Assembly: GCA_045039925.1 (NCBI GenBank)
Contig: CP108400.1
Coordinates: 10,168,001-10,232,000 of the forward strand
From: Yinghuangia sp045039925
GTDB lineage: Bacteria > Actinomycetota > Actinomycetes > Streptomycetales > Streptomycetaceae
Direction of reading: 5' to 3'
DNA length: 64,000 nucleotides
The translations under genes were made by a program, and so were the position numbers. Numbering within the stretch: the first letter of the stretch is position 1; each line of letters opens with the position of its first letter. Of this stretch, positions 17,023 through 25,755 are shown in pieces. The notes beneath the pieces were generated by a model. That model saw only the letters and a list, made by a program, of their open reading frames with translations. It had not been told where the DNA came from and did not search any database.

Positions 17023-18306
17023 TCAAGCCGCGGGCCGGGTCGGGAGTTCGACCCGTACGGTGATCCCGCCTCCGGGGTTCGCGGTGGCGTCCACGCTGCC
17101 GTCGTGGGCCCGCGTGATGGCCTGGACGATCGACAGGCCCAGGCCGTGGCCCGGGCCGCCGACTTCGCCCACGCCGGGGTCGTCCCCGCCCGCGCCCGCG
17201 TCTGCCCCGGCCCGCGACCGGGCCCGCGCCCGGTAGAAGGGTTCGAAGAGCCGGCCCGCGACCTCGTCCTCGACGTGCGGCCCGGTGTTGGCCGCCTCCA
17301 GCACGACGGTCCCGTCCGTCCGGCGCACGGTCATCCGCAGGTGTCCGCCCGCGACGTTGTGGGCGAGTCCGTTCTCGATCAGGTTCGCGACCAGTTGGCG
17401 CAGCAGCACCGCGTCCGCCTCGACCGCGCAGTCCGCCTCGGTGCGGGCGTCCAGGCGGACACCGCGCTCCCGGGCCTGGGCGGCGTACTCGTCCGCGGTC
17501 CGGGCGACCAGGGCACCGAGGTCGACGGGGCGGAGGTCGAGCCGGGCGTTCTCGGCGTCGGCAAGTTGCAGGAGGGAGCGCACGATCGCGATGCTGCGGT
17601 CGTTGGCGCCGACGAGCATGGGCAGCAGCTCGCGGAACTCCTCGTGGCTGGTCGTCCCGTCCAGGAGTTGCAGGATGGTGCGGGTGGTCGCAAGCGGGGT
17701 CAGCAGTTCGTGGGACGCGTTGGCGGCGAAGCGGCGGTGCGCACCGAAGGACTGCTCCAGGCGGGCGGTCATGGTGTCGAACCAGTCGGCCAGGTTGGTC
17801 AGTTCGTCGCCGGCGCCGCGCGCGTGGATGCGGTGGTGCAGGTCCCCTTCGGCGACCTGGGCGGCAGCCTCGCTCACCGCGCGCAGGGGAGTCAGCAGGC
17901 GCCGGGTGACGAACCAGCCGGCCGTCAGCCCGGTCACCAGGACGAGCCCGATGCCGACGGTCGTGGCCGTGAGCACGGTGGAACGTACGTCGGAGGTGCT
18001 GCTGACCTTGGCGCCCGGCATCACCGCGCCGGGGAAGTGCTGCCCGGGAACAAGCGGTTCGCCCGGGTCCGACTCCGCGGGCGGTGCGGTCGGCACGGGC
18101 GTTGTCGGCGTGGCCGGCGTTGCCGGGACTACGCTGCCGCCCTCCGGCGACGGCACCACGATCGTGGTGCTGTACGAGGGCACGAACTGGAGTCCCGTGA
18201 AGACCACGAAGGCCATCAGCGCCGCGGCGGCCGTCAGCAGGACGGCGAACCCCGCGAACAGCCGCGCCCGGATGCCCAAACTCCGGCGCCGGGGCGGAGC
18301 CGTCAC
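17023..18306 (-). CDS. Sensor histidine kinase
   Basis: A 427-residue membrane kinase. One helix lies at about 14-38, an extracellular loop with a Pro/Thr-rich stretch covers 40-108, and a second helix covers about 112-132. HAMP follows, then the dimerisation helix with FAANASHELLTPLA (H199), the N box LIENGLAHN, and the G box GHGLGLSIV. An Ala/Gly-rich insert precedes the last motif. The GTG start overlaps the response regulator stop (GTGA), so the two are translationally coupled. It probably senses an envelope or copper-related signal, since a CoxII-like lipoprotein and an ABC exporter flank the pair; this is inference. Confidence 0.94.
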   Translation of the reverse strand: MTAPPRRRSLGIRARLFAGFAVLLTAAAALMAFVVFTGLQFVPSYSTTIVVPSPEGGSVVPATPATPTTPVPTAPPAESDPGEPLVPGQHFPGAVMPGAKVSSTSDVRSTVLTATTVGIGLVLVTGLTAGWFVTRRLLTPLRAVSEAAAQVAEGDLHHRIHARGAGDELTNLADWFDTMTARLEQSFGAHRRFAANASHELLTPLATTRTILQLLDGTTSHEEFRELLPMLVGANDRSIAIVRSLLQLADAENARLDLRPVDLGALVARTADEYAAQARERGVRLDARTEADCAVEADAVLLRQLVANLIENGLAHNVAGGHLRMTVRRTDGTVVLEAANTGPHVEDEVAGRLFEPFYRARARSRAGADAGAGGDDPGVGEVGGPGHGLGLSIVQAITRAHDGSVDATANPGGGITVRVELPTRPAA

Positions 18307-18965
18307 GCCGCGGCCAGGTAGTAGCCGGCGCCGACCGCGGTGTGCAGCAACTGCGGTTCGCCGAGCTTGCGGCGCAGCGAGTGCACCACCAGCCGGACGG
18401 CATTGGCCCCGCCGTCGGAGTCGAGGCTCCACGCCTTGTCCAGCAGGTCGTCCACCGCCAGGACGCCGCCGTCCGCACGCATCAGCAGTTCGAGTACGGC
18501 GAGTTCCTTCGGCGCGCAAGGGATCTCCCGGCCCGCTCGGCTGACTTGCCGCCGGTGGGTGTCGAACCGCAGGTCCGCGAAAGCCAGAACCGGCGGATGC
18601 GCGACCGGCGCGCGCCGGTACAGGGCGCGCAGCCGGGCCACCAGTTCGCCGAGGTCGAAGGGCTTGGCCAGGTAGTCGTCGGCACCCAGGCCCAGCCCCT
18701 CGATGCGGTCCTCCACGGCTCCGGCGGCGGTCAGCATCAGCACGCGGCTGCCCGTCCCCGTCGCCGCGATCCGCCGGCAGACCTCGTCGCCGTGCACCCC
18801 GGGCAGGTCGCGGTCGAGCACCACGGCGTCGTAGTCGTAGACCCGCAGCCGCTCCAGTGCGAGGGCGCCGTCGTGGACCACGTCGACGGCCATCGAGGCA
18901 CGCCGCAGGCCGATCTCCAACACCCGCGCCAGGTCCCGTTCGTCCTCGACCACCAGCACACGCAT
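18303..18965 (-). CDS. OmpR/PhoB-family response regulator
   Basis: A 220-residue DNA-binding response regulator. The receiver domain begins MRVLVVEDERDLARVLE, with D51 (VVLDRDLPG) as phosphorylation site and LAKPFDL holding the conserved Lys. The C-terminal winged helix contains LAFADLRFDTHRRQVSRAG and NAVRLVVHSLRRKLG. It is partner of the overlapping histidine kinase. The nearest likely target is the MacB-type exporter operon 155 nt upstream. Confidence 0.95.
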   Translation of the reverse strand: MRVLVVEDERDLARVLEIGLRRASMAVDVVHDGALALERLRVYDYDAVVLDRDLPGVHGDEVCRRIAATGTGSRVLMLTAAGAVEDRIEGLGLGADDYLAKPFDLGELVARLRALYRRAPVAHPPVLAFADLRFDTHRRQVSRAGREIPCAPKELAVLELLMRADGGVLAVDDLLDKAWSLDSDGGANAVRLVVHSLRRKLGEPQLLHTAVGAGYYLAAA

Positions 18966-19120
18966 GACCTGTCGTTCCTTTCCCTGCCTACCGCGTCCCG
19001 GCGTCGCGTCCCGGCGGGGCGACCGTGACGGAGTCCGGCTTCCCGGACGCCGCCGATCGCACACCTGGTGCCGCGCCCGGCACCGACCTCGCTCCAGCAC
19101 CGTCCCCGCCGACCGCATCG

Positions 19121-19885
19121 TCACCGCCGAGCGGCGCCGCGCGGTTCCTCGCGCCGCAACGTGCCGCCCTTGAGCCGCAAGATCTCGTCGGACGCCCGCG
19201 CGACCTCACGCGAGTGGGTGACCAGCACCACGCAGCGCCCCTGCTCGTGCGCCAGCTCGCGGAAGACCCCGATGATGCCCGACGCGGTCTCCTCGTCCAG
19301 CGCCCCGGTCGGCTCGTCCGCGCACAGCACCGAGACGTCGCACGCCACCGCACGGGCGATCGCCACCCGCTGCTGCTGCCCGCCGGACAGCCGCAGGGTA
19401 CGGCGGTGCCGGTCGTGCTCGTCGATCCCGAGCCGGTCGAGCAGTTCGTTCGCGCGCTGCTTGCGGTCGACGCCCTTGACGCGCGTGATCTCCATGGCGG
19501 AGGTGACGTTCTGCACGGCCGTCATGTAGTCGAGCAGGTTGAGCGACTGGAACACGGTGGCGACGTGGCGGTTCCGGTAGCGCTCCAGGCCGATCTCGGC
19601 CACGTCCCGCCCCGCGTACCGGACCCGGCCGGACTGCGGCGCGCTGAGCCCGCTCAGGAGCGAGAGCAGCGTGGTCTTGCCGCTGCCGGACGGTCCGACG
19701 ATCGAGTAGACCCGGCCCGCGTGGAACTCATGGCTGACCCGGCGCAGGATGTGGCGGGTCTTGCCGCGCTGGGTGAAGCCGAAGCTGACCTCGTCCAAGG
19801 CGAGCACCGGCCCGGAAGCCGCGGAATCGGACGCGGCGGAACCCGAAGCGGCGGAATCCGCGGCGGAGGAATTGGTGGCAGTCAT
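19121..19885 (-). CDS. ABC transporter ATP-binding protein, MacB/LolD type
   Basis: A 254-residue ATPase: Walker A GPSGSGKT, Q-loop VFQSLNLLDYMTAVQNV, signature LSGGQQQRVAIARAV, Walker B VLCADEPTGALD, and H-switch THSREVA. The first 25 residues are a Ser/Ala/Asp repeat (SAAS units). It is coupled to the permease gene whose stop is 8 nt upstream. A GTG overlapping that stop is an alternative start, but GGGAGA is better placed for the ATG. With the permease it forms a MacB-like exporter or envelope-stress machine. Confidence 0.93.
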   Translation of the reverse strand: MTATNSSAADSAASGSAASDSAASGPVLALDEVSFGFTQRGKTRHILRRVSHEFHAGRVYSIVGPSGSGKTTLLSLLSGLSAPQSGRVRYAGRDVAEIGLERYRNRHVATVFQSLNLLDYMTAVQNVTSAMEITRVKGVDRKQRANELLDRLGIDEHDRHRRTLRLSGGQQQRVAIARAVACDVSVLCADEPTGALDEETASGIIGVFRELAHEQGRCVVLVTHSREVARASDEILRLKGGTLRREEPRGAARR

Positions 19886-19893
19886 AGGGGCAC

Positions 19894-21333
19894 TCACTCT
19901 CCCTTGGCGAGAATCTCGTTCGGCTTGAGGCGCATCAGGCTGACGCCGGGCAGCGCGGTGGCCAGGGCGGCGATCCCCAGACCGGCGGCACCGACGGTGG
20001 TGATGTCGCCGGCCCCCAGCCGTACGTTCAGCTCGTCGATCGGCTCGGCCTCTCCGGCCTGTTCGCCGGCCGACGGGGCGCCGCCGTTGACCTGGCTGAG
20101 CCTGCTCGCGGGGTCGTCCGCGGCCGCCGACGACGCGGAGTCGACCTGGTCGGACAGCAGCGCGCCGCCGACCGCCTCCGACAGCGCCGGGCTGATCGCG
20201 GTGGACAGGCCGACCGCCAGCACCGCGCACGCCGCGACCTCGACCAGTTGCTGCCCCAGCAACCTCGGCTTGCGCTCGCCCATCGCCATGAGGATCCCCA
20301 GCTCGCGACGGCGATCGCGTACCTGGGCCGCCACGATCAGGGCGATCACCCCCAGCCCGGCGAACGAGACCAGCCACACCGTGATCGTGGCGAACTGCGC
20401 GGTCTTCTCGATCGGCCCGGTCATCGCCTGGTACTGCTTGTCGTTGAGCGTCAGCGGGAAGACCGCCGGGTCCAGCCCGGCCTCCTCCGCGGCGCTCTTG
20501 AGCGCAGCGAGAGGGTCCGGGCTCGACAGCTTGAACGTCGCCTGGCTGATCTGCGCGCCCCGCGGCCCCGGCTGCGCGCCGTTGAGCTGCGTCGCGCCCG
20601 ACAGTGTCGTGTAGACGAGGTTCGCCGGGTCTGCCATCGGCGGTATGTAGCGGTCTCCCGACGGCGTGTCGCTCTTGTAGACGCCGACGACCGTGAACTC
20701 GATCTCCTGGTTCTGGTTCGCGGCGCCGATCATGTTGACCGCGAGGCGGACCTTGTCGCCGACCTTCAGACCGTTGGCGTCGGCGAGCCGCCGCTCGACC
20801 AGCACCGCGTTCCCGGAGGTGTTCGCATCGATCCCGTTCCCGGCGACGATCCGTGACTCGCCATTGCGGAACGGGGACAACTGCGCCGAGTCGAGCACCC
20901 CCGACACGCTGAAGAAGTCGGACATGGGCCCGCCGGCCCCCGCCGGGGTCGGCACCGGCTGGTAGAGCTTGATGCCACCCGTCGGTCCCGCGCCGGTGTT
21001 GTCCAGGACATAGTTGTGCTGCTGTACGCCGGGTGACTTCGCGATCTTGTCGACGTCGTTCGTGTAGAGGTTGCCGACGTCCCCGATGGATCCGCCCGCC
21101 GGCCCGTTCCCCGCCTGGAGCTTCCCGTTGGCGATCGCCGCGTTCAGATCGAACTGCATCGTGGCCAGCGCGCCGACGCTCTCCTTGGCCGACGCCGACG
21201 CACGGGACACCGCTGACCGGATCAGCAGCCCCGACAGCACCAGCGTGCAGACCACCGTGAACAGCGCCACCACCAGCGCGGTCCTGCCCAGGTGGGCAGT
21301 CAACCGCCACCAGGCGCGTTTGAAGAGGTTCAT
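19894..21333 (-). CDS. MacB/FtsX-type ABC transporter permease
   Basis: A 479-residue permease: one N-terminal helix (TALVVALFTVVCTLVLSGLLI), a large extracellular domain (about 45-330), then three C-terminal helices including WLVSFAGLGVIALIVAAQ and LGIAALATALPGV. The motif RRRELGILMAMGERKPRLLGQQ is typical of FtsX-like permeases, which move substrates or mechanical signals rather than act as channels. It is first gene of the operon with its ATPase; the two-component system downstream on the same strand is the likely regulator. The ATG has no clear ribosome site. Confidence 0.92.
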   Translation of the reverse strand: MNLFKRAWWRLTAHLGRTALVVALFTVVCTLVLSGLLIRSAVSRASASAKESVGALATMQFDLNAAIANGKLQAGNGPAGGSIGDVGNLYTNDVDKIAKSPGVQQHNYVLDNTGAGPTGGIKLYQPVPTPAGAGGPMSDFFSVSGVLDSAQLSPFRNGESRIVAGNGIDANTSGNAVLVERRLADANGLKVGDKVRLAVNMIGAANQNQEIEFTVVGVYKSDTPSGDRYIPPMADPANLVYTTLSGATQLNGAQPGPRGAQISQATFKLSSPDPLAALKSAAEEAGLDPAVFPLTLNDKQYQAMTGPIEKTAQFATITVWLVSFAGLGVIALIVAAQVRDRRRELGILMAMGERKPRLLGQQLVEVAACAVLAVGLSTAISPALSEAVGGALLSDQVDSASSAAADDPASRLSQVNGGAPSAGEQAGEAEPIDELNVRLGAGDITTVGAAGLGIAALATALPGVSLMRLKPNEILAKGE

Positions 21334-21425
21334 GCGGACCACGCTAGGAACCCCAACATTTGCGCCACATGTGTAAGCCCGCCGCCCCCCGCCCACACCG
21401 CCCACGCCCCGAAGCGGAGCGCACC

Positions 21426-22208
21426 GTGAACGGCCCGACACCCCAGCGGCCCGACGCCGCCGCGTCGTTCCCCCCGCTACCGCGTCCCGAAGACATCCTC
21501 GACGGCATCGACTGGCCGGCGCTGGCCGGCGAGTTCCACCCCAGCGCGGCATCAATCCCCGAGGACCTGCGCCGCCTCGTCGCCCCCGACCCCGCCGTCC
21601 GCGCCGCCGCCTTGCACGTACTGGGAGTGGCGAGCGTCCTGAACAGCTTCTACGAGGCCACCGTGCCCGCGATGGTGTACGTCGCGGCGAACCTGAGCCA
21701 TCCCCACTTGGAAGAACCTGGTCCGCCCGGTGGGCGGCAACCTGGGGAACCGTCGTCGTGGCCCACCCGCGTGGTGCTGCTGGAGTGGCTGGGCGGGCTC
21801 GCGTACGAGGTCCGCGACCACCTCGCCGCCCGGTCCGGCGCGGATCTCGGCCCCGAAATGCGCGCGTTCCTCGACCTGCGCCCCGGGTTCTACGCCGCCC
21901 AGCGCCCGTTCTTCGACCACCCGGACGTGGAGGTACGCCACGCTGCGATCGTCGCGGCCGTCCCGTTGGTCGAACACCCCGACCTCGTCCGCCACCGCGA
22001 CGCTCTGACGTTCCGCGCGCGACGTCTGCTGGCCGACCGCACAAGTCACCGCTACCACCGCGACCGCATCTTCGATGCCCTACGTGCGTGGGGCCACGAC
22101 ACCGCAGACCTGGCAACCCCCGACGACCTCGCCGCATTCGAACGCCACGCCCACTACGCCAAGAAGCGCAGCACGCCCGGCGGCTACACCGAACACCCGC
22201 CCTTCTAG
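21426..22208 (+). CDS. Hypothetical HEAT-like alpha-helical protein
   Basis: A 260-residue soluble protein with alpha-helical repeats resembling HEAT units, for example DPAVRAAALHVLGVASVL and DVEVRHAAIVAAVPLVEH. It could be a small HEAT-type binding protein. The GTG at 21426 has AGCGGAG just upstream. The reading frame continues in plausible coding sense for about 45 codons after the TAG stop (to about 22342), hinting that the stop may be a recent truncation. Function unknown. Confidence 0.72.
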   Translation: MNGPTPQRPDAAASFPPLPRPEDILDGIDWPALAGEFHPSAASIPEDLRRLVAPDPAVRAAALHVLGVASVLNSFYEATVPAMVYVAANLSHPHLEEPGPPGGRQPGEPSSWPTRVVLLEWLGGLAYEVRDHLAARSGADLGPEMRAFLDLRPGFYAAQRPFFDHPDVEVRHAAIVAAVPLVEHPDLVRHRDALTFRARRLLADRTSHRYHRDRIFDALRAWGHDTADLATPDDLAAFERHAHYAKKRSTPGGYTEHPPF

Positions 22209-22444
22209 GAGCTCAGCAGTGGGCCCGAGGACGGCATCCCCGCGCACACGCCTCGCAGCACCAAGGCGTGGTTCGAGGTGCCGCGGATCGACTTCGGCGA
22301 ACTACGCGCTCTCTTCGGTGCTTTCCGAAGGTCCCTCCACTGAGACGCTGACGCCGCTCTGGTTACGGCAGTCGGCGGGCCACCAGAATGCCCAAGTGAG
22401 CTCGCCCCGCCGCCACGGCCCGCCGACCAGCACGTCCTCGCCGA

Positions 22445-22939
22445 GTGCCTTGCCGTCGACGCACCACTGGGGACGTCATCAGGCAGGCCGTCGACACCGG
22501 CCTCATCACCCCGCAACTCGCGGCGGATCTCGAAGACTGTCGGCTCCTACGCGACAAGCTCACGCGCGGTGCCCTGACCAGCGCTGCCCTCAGTCCCGCA
22601 ATGGCCCTGGCCCGACTGCGCCACATCTTCAATGCCGTCGCTCTGCTGCACCCACGAACATCCGCCTCGGCAGCCGACTTGGTGGATGAAGGGTCCGACA
22701 CTCGGCTCGCCCGGTTGAGGGACACGTACCGCCACGCCCAGTTCCCGGCCGGCTTCCGCGGCGTGGCCATTGCAGATGTGGAGCTGGTCAACCTGGACGC
22801 CGACATCGCCGCGCCCGTACGCAGACCCGCGCGCGATGCCTCCGACTCGCTGTGCACTGACGTTCGCGATCCGGGGGAGCGGCCGGAGGCCACCGGCGAC
22901 CATCTGTCTCTCCGGACGGGGACGTGGGAGGATCCCTCC
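22445..22939 (+). other. Unrecognised open frame, possible gene remnant
   Basis: An open frame with coding-like composition (DLEDCRLLRDKLTRGAL, later FRGVAIADVELVNLDADIA) runs straight into the antitoxin-like gene with no stop. It lacks a good start site and was not recognised. It may be a decayed gene whose end fused by chance to the frame that follows. Confidence 0.25.
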
Positions 22940-23104
22940 ATGAGCAGTGCGCACCCCGAGTCGCTTCCGGCCGCGGAGCAGGCGTGGCTGGACGATGTCG
23001 ACGTACCGACGGACCTTGAGTACGCCTCCGCCGACGAGGTCGACCAGCTCCTGCCCGAGGTGCTTGCCGAGTTGTCGCACGTCTTCGACGAGGCCGGGAT
23101 CTGA
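22940..23104 (+). CDS. Small acidic protein, putative antitoxin of Doc-like toxin
   Basis: A 54-residue acidic protein (LDDVDVPTDLEYASADEVDQLL) with GGGAGG about 8 nt before its ATG. It ends 4 nt before a Doc-like gene, the standard gene order of antitoxin then toxin. Its size suits a Phd-like or YefM-like neutralising peptide, but no DNA-binding motif is visible. Confidence 0.6.
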   Translation: MSSAHPESLPAAEQAWLDDVDVPTDLEYASADEVDQLLPEVLAELSHVFDEAGI

Positions 23105-23108
23105 CTCG

Positions 23109-23516
23109 TTGCGCGCGCTCGGGGACAAGGAACTGATCAGCATCAACAAGGCGGTCGGCGGCGGCGGTGATCTTCGGCATCCCGCGCTGCTCGGCGCGGT
23201 GCAGGCCACCGTGTACGGCCGCGGGTTCGGCAAGGACCTGCACCCCGCCCTCGCGGACAAGGCCGCCGCGCTGATTCTCGGGATCGTGCAGCTGCGGCCG
23301 TTCGCCGACGCCAACGAACGCACCGCCCTGACCGCGGCGACGCTCCTGGCCCGGATCAACGGGCAGCGGATCGTGTGGGTCTCGCACACCGAGTCCGTCG
23401 CGTTCGTCCGGGCCGTCGCCACCGGCCACCCGCCCCTGTCGTGGATCGCGACCCGCATCGCCGCCCGCCTGCGCCCCACCGAGACCCGGCCCCCGAAGCC
23501 CCCGACCATTCGCTGA
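23109..23516 (+). CDS. Doc-like (Fic fold) toxin with altered active-site motif
   Basis: A 135-residue protein of the Doc/death-on-curing type. The Fic motif is usually HPFxDGNKRT; here it reads QLRPFADANERT, so the catalytic His is Arg and the Lys is Glu. The fold-flanking parts look normal (FGKDLHPALADKAAALILG before, ALTAATLLARINGQRI after). Doc proteins phosphorylate EF-Tu; loss of His predicts an inactive or changed enzyme. The TTG at 23109 is the best start, coupled to the upstream gene. Confidence 0.75.
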   Translation: MRALGDKELISINKAVGGGGDLRHPALLGAVQATVYGRGFGKDLHPALADKAAALILGIVQLRPFADANERTALTAATLLARINGQRIVWVSHTESVAFVRAVATGHPPLSWIATRIAARLRPTETRPPKPPTIR

Positions 23517-23595
23517 CCCGCGTCGGCCGCCCACCCGGCGGGGAGCGGGGTGCCGAGGCGGCCCAGCGGGATCGCTCGGTGGTCGAACCGCGAGG

Positions 23596-24294
23596 TCAGC
23601 CTGCGAGCGGGTAGCCGATCTGGGTCCGGTCGTCGGCAAGGTCGTGGAGGGACGTCTCGGGGTTGAGGCGTGCCACCAGGTCGACGGTCAGCGGCTGGAG
23701 GGCGTAGACGCGGCGTACGGCGTCGAGGTCGACCTCGGTTTCGTAGTAGTCCTCGGCGAACTCCCGGTAGGCCTCGGGGCGTCCGTCCACGAGGACGTCG
23801 AAGAGCCGGTCCGCGCCGTCGGCGTCCGGACCGTGACCGGTCGGCAGGGCCACGTCGCCGCAGTGCCACGCATCATCGTGCACCTCGCGCCAGAAGCAGA
23901 CCGTCATCCGGGGTGTCCCGTCCGGGTGGCAGAACGCGGGCTCGGTGACCTGCGCGACCAGGCTCTCGGGCACGGAGTCGACCAGGTCGGGCCATGGGCG
24001 CGAGGCCCGGTCCATCGGCGACTCGTGGTCGTACCCGCGCGCGAACACCCCCGCGGGCGAGAAGACCATCGCGTAGTCGTCGCCACTCCCGTTGCGCATG
24101 GAGGCCATCTCCTCCTGCGGCGACCAGTGGCTGTCGAAGGAGTAGTACCGCGACTCCCAGTCCGGACTCATGACGGCGTCGAGCATCGCCAGGGCTCGGG
24201 AGCGGTTCTTGAGCTCGGCGATGTCCGGTAGGCGGCGGAGGATCTCGTGTACGGGCACGGGGCCATCCAAGCGGATGGCGGAGCGGGGTGGCAC
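23596..24294 (-). CDS. Hypothetical cytosolic protein
   Basis: About 232 residues, soluble, rich in Asp, Trp, Tyr and Pro, with no known motif. Phrases such as HWSPQEEMASMRNGSGDDYAM suggest a conserved actinomycete family often annotated as hypothetical, possibly immunity-like. The start is uncertain: a GTG at 24294 has no ribosome site, and a GTG a few codons in is possible. It follows the dehydrogenase gene on the same strand by 33 nt. Confidence 0.65.
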   Translation of the reverse strand: MPPRSAIRLDGPVPVHEILRRLPDIAELKNRSRALAMLDAVMSPDWESRYYSFDSHWSPQEEMASMRNGSGDDYAMVFSPAGVFARGYDHESPMDRASRPWPDLVDSVPESLVAQVTEPAFCHPDGTPRMTVCFWREVHDDAWHCGDVALPTGHGPDADGADRLFDVLVDGRPEAYREFAEDYYETEVDLDAVRRVYALQPLTVDLVARLNPETSLHDLADDRTQIGYPLAG

Positions 24295-24327
24295 GGCAGC
24301 CGAGACGGAGAAATCAGCGGGGATGTG

Positions 24328-25269
24328 TCAACGCAGCTCCTCGGCAACGCTTCGTGCGCTGTTGGCATGTTGTCCGATGGCCTCGATCAGCGCCGCCTCT
24401 GTGCTGTTCGCCAACAGTTCGTCGGACTCGACGGAATTCCATCCGATGTGTGGCGTTATAAACGCGTTCTGTAGCTTCCGGTACGCGCTTTCCGGTGAGG
24501 CCGGCTCCATGGCCAGAACGTCGAGAAATGCCGTCGCCCGGGGGTGGGACAAGAGGAAATCAACCAGGTCGTGATCGTTGACAAGCTCGCCGCGGGCGGT
24601 ATTCACGATAACGACGTCCGCCTTGAGGAGGCGCAGGATATCCGCACGCAAAAAGCGTTCTGTCTTCGGGTTGAGGTCCATGTGCAGAGTGAGGATTTCG
24701 GCTGTCGAGAGAATCCTCTCCAGTTCGTCCCCGGTCGTCTTCGAGTTGGCCGTCATCACGGCGAAGCCGAACGGCTCGCAGAACTGATGGACGATTTTCC
24801 CGGTCGCCCCGTGGCCGATAATTCCGATCGACCGTCCGCTCGTCTCCCGGGCTTGGAAATCCAGATAGTCCCAGCGCCCCGAGCGCACGTTGTCGAGGGC
24901 GGGAACAATCTTGTTGAGTCCCATCAGGATGTACGAGAACGTCTTCTCTGCGAGCGTGCGAGCGCAATACCCAGGGAACCAACTCACCTTGATGCCGGCC
25001 TTCCGGCATGCCACGAGGTCCACGTGGTCGATCCCGGCCGAGCACGACACGATGGCGCGTAAACCGGGTAGTGCGGCGACCGCATCCGCGTCGACCGGGG
25101 TGAAGGCGTTGATGAGGATGATCTCCGCGCCCGCAGCGCGGGATACGACCTCCGCCGTTGACCGGTCCGGTACGTTCGAGTCGAAGACTTCAAGATCGGA
25201 TATGGTGTGAAGTCGGTCAATCTGCGCCGGTCGGAGATTCGTCTTGCCAAGGATTTTAACGGACTTCAC
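24328..25269 (-). CDS. D-isomer-specific 2-hydroxyacid dehydrogenase, NAD-binding
   Basis: A 313-residue Rossmann oxidoreductase that should interconvert 2-keto acids and D-2-hydroxy acids using NAD(H). The NAD motif is GIIGHGATGKIVHQF. The catalytic Arg is in NTARGELVND, Glu in DVLAMEP, and His in HIGWNS. GGAGG lies 5 nt before the GTG at 25269. Base and codon use (AAA, ATT, GTT, several TTG) is less GC-rich than all neighbours, suggesting recent acquisition. Related enzymes occur in antibiotic and phosphonate pathways as well as in general metabolism; substrate unknown. Confidence 0.9.
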   Translation of the reverse strand: MKSVKILGKTNLRPAQIDRLHTISDLEVFDSNVPDRSTAEVVSRAAGAEIILINAFTPVDADAVAALPGLRAIVSCSAGIDHVDLVACRKAGIKVSWFPGYCARTLAEKTFSYILMGLNKIVPALDNVRSGRWDYLDFQARETSGRSIGIIGHGATGKIVHQFCEPFGFAVMTANSKTTGDELERILSTAEILTLHMDLNPKTERFLRADILRLLKADVVIVNTARGELVNDHDLVDFLLSHPRATAFLDVLAMEPASPESAYRKLQNAFITPHIGWNSVESDELLANSTEAALIEAIGQHANSARSVAEELR

Positions 25270-25474
25270 CAGGGCCTCCGTCGCTCCGCGTACGTGGCGA
25301 GAATAGCGTGCGGCAGCGCTGCCGGATGACTTTGGGATTTCCCTGTCCGGCACCTGGTAATTCGCACCTTGCGGCGCGGCACATCCCTGTCGTGATTTCT
25401 TGTGGAGTCGGCCGAAACAGCCCGAATCTCCGCGCGGTGGTGGTGCGTTGGACGTACCCCTGCGGGTGTCGGTC

Positions 25475-25696
25475 CTACTCGTCGTCCGCCTGGACGACGT
25501 ACGGCAGGCCTGTCCCGCGCAGCAGTTGGTCGAGGCGTTCGCGCTGGTCGCCGTCGAAGACGGCTTCGACCGTGCGGGTTCCGTCGTGGGTCTCGAACCC
25601 CGGCGGCGGGGGAGCGGCGCGGAGTCCGGCGAGCATGCTGCGCACTCGTTGGACTTCCTCGTCCGTATGGACGGTCACGCGCACGAAGGTCTCCAT
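25475..25696 (-). CDS. Small hypothetical protein
   Basis: A 73-residue acidic, soluble protein (METFVRVTVHTDEEVQRV) with two beta-alpha-like halves and no known domain. It follows the TipAL-like gene on the same strand across a strong hairpin. The ATG at 25696 is preferred because the alternative GTG at 25714 lies inside that hairpin. Function unknown. Confidence 0.6.
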   Translation of the reverse strand: METFVRVTVHTDEEVQRVRSMLAGLRAAPPPPGFETHDGTRTVEAVFDGDQRERLDQLLRGTGLPYVVQADDE

Positions 25697-25710
25697 CCGT
25701 CCATCGTCAC

Positions 25711-25740
25711 CCACCCGCCGAGGGTCGGCACGGCGGGTGG
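25711..25740 (-). terminator. Hairpin after TipAL-like gene
   Basis: A perfect 10-bp inverted repeat (CCACCCGCCG / CGGCGGGTGG) with a 10-nt loop, 15 nt past the TipAL-like stop. It probably ends or attenuates that transcript before the next small gene. Confidence 0.7.
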
Positions 25741-25755
25741 GTGACGTTGCTCAGT

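Noticed and set aside
16181..18478. One 765-codon minus-strand frame joining the kinase region and CoxII-like gene
   Set aside because: Only the 3' part (CoxII-like) is coding; the rest is out of frame with the histidine kinase, which has a clear GTGA-coupled start.
24247..24474. Plus-strand frame opposite the dehydrogenase and hypothetical gene ends
   Set aside because: No domain; antisense to the C-terminus of a clear enzyme.
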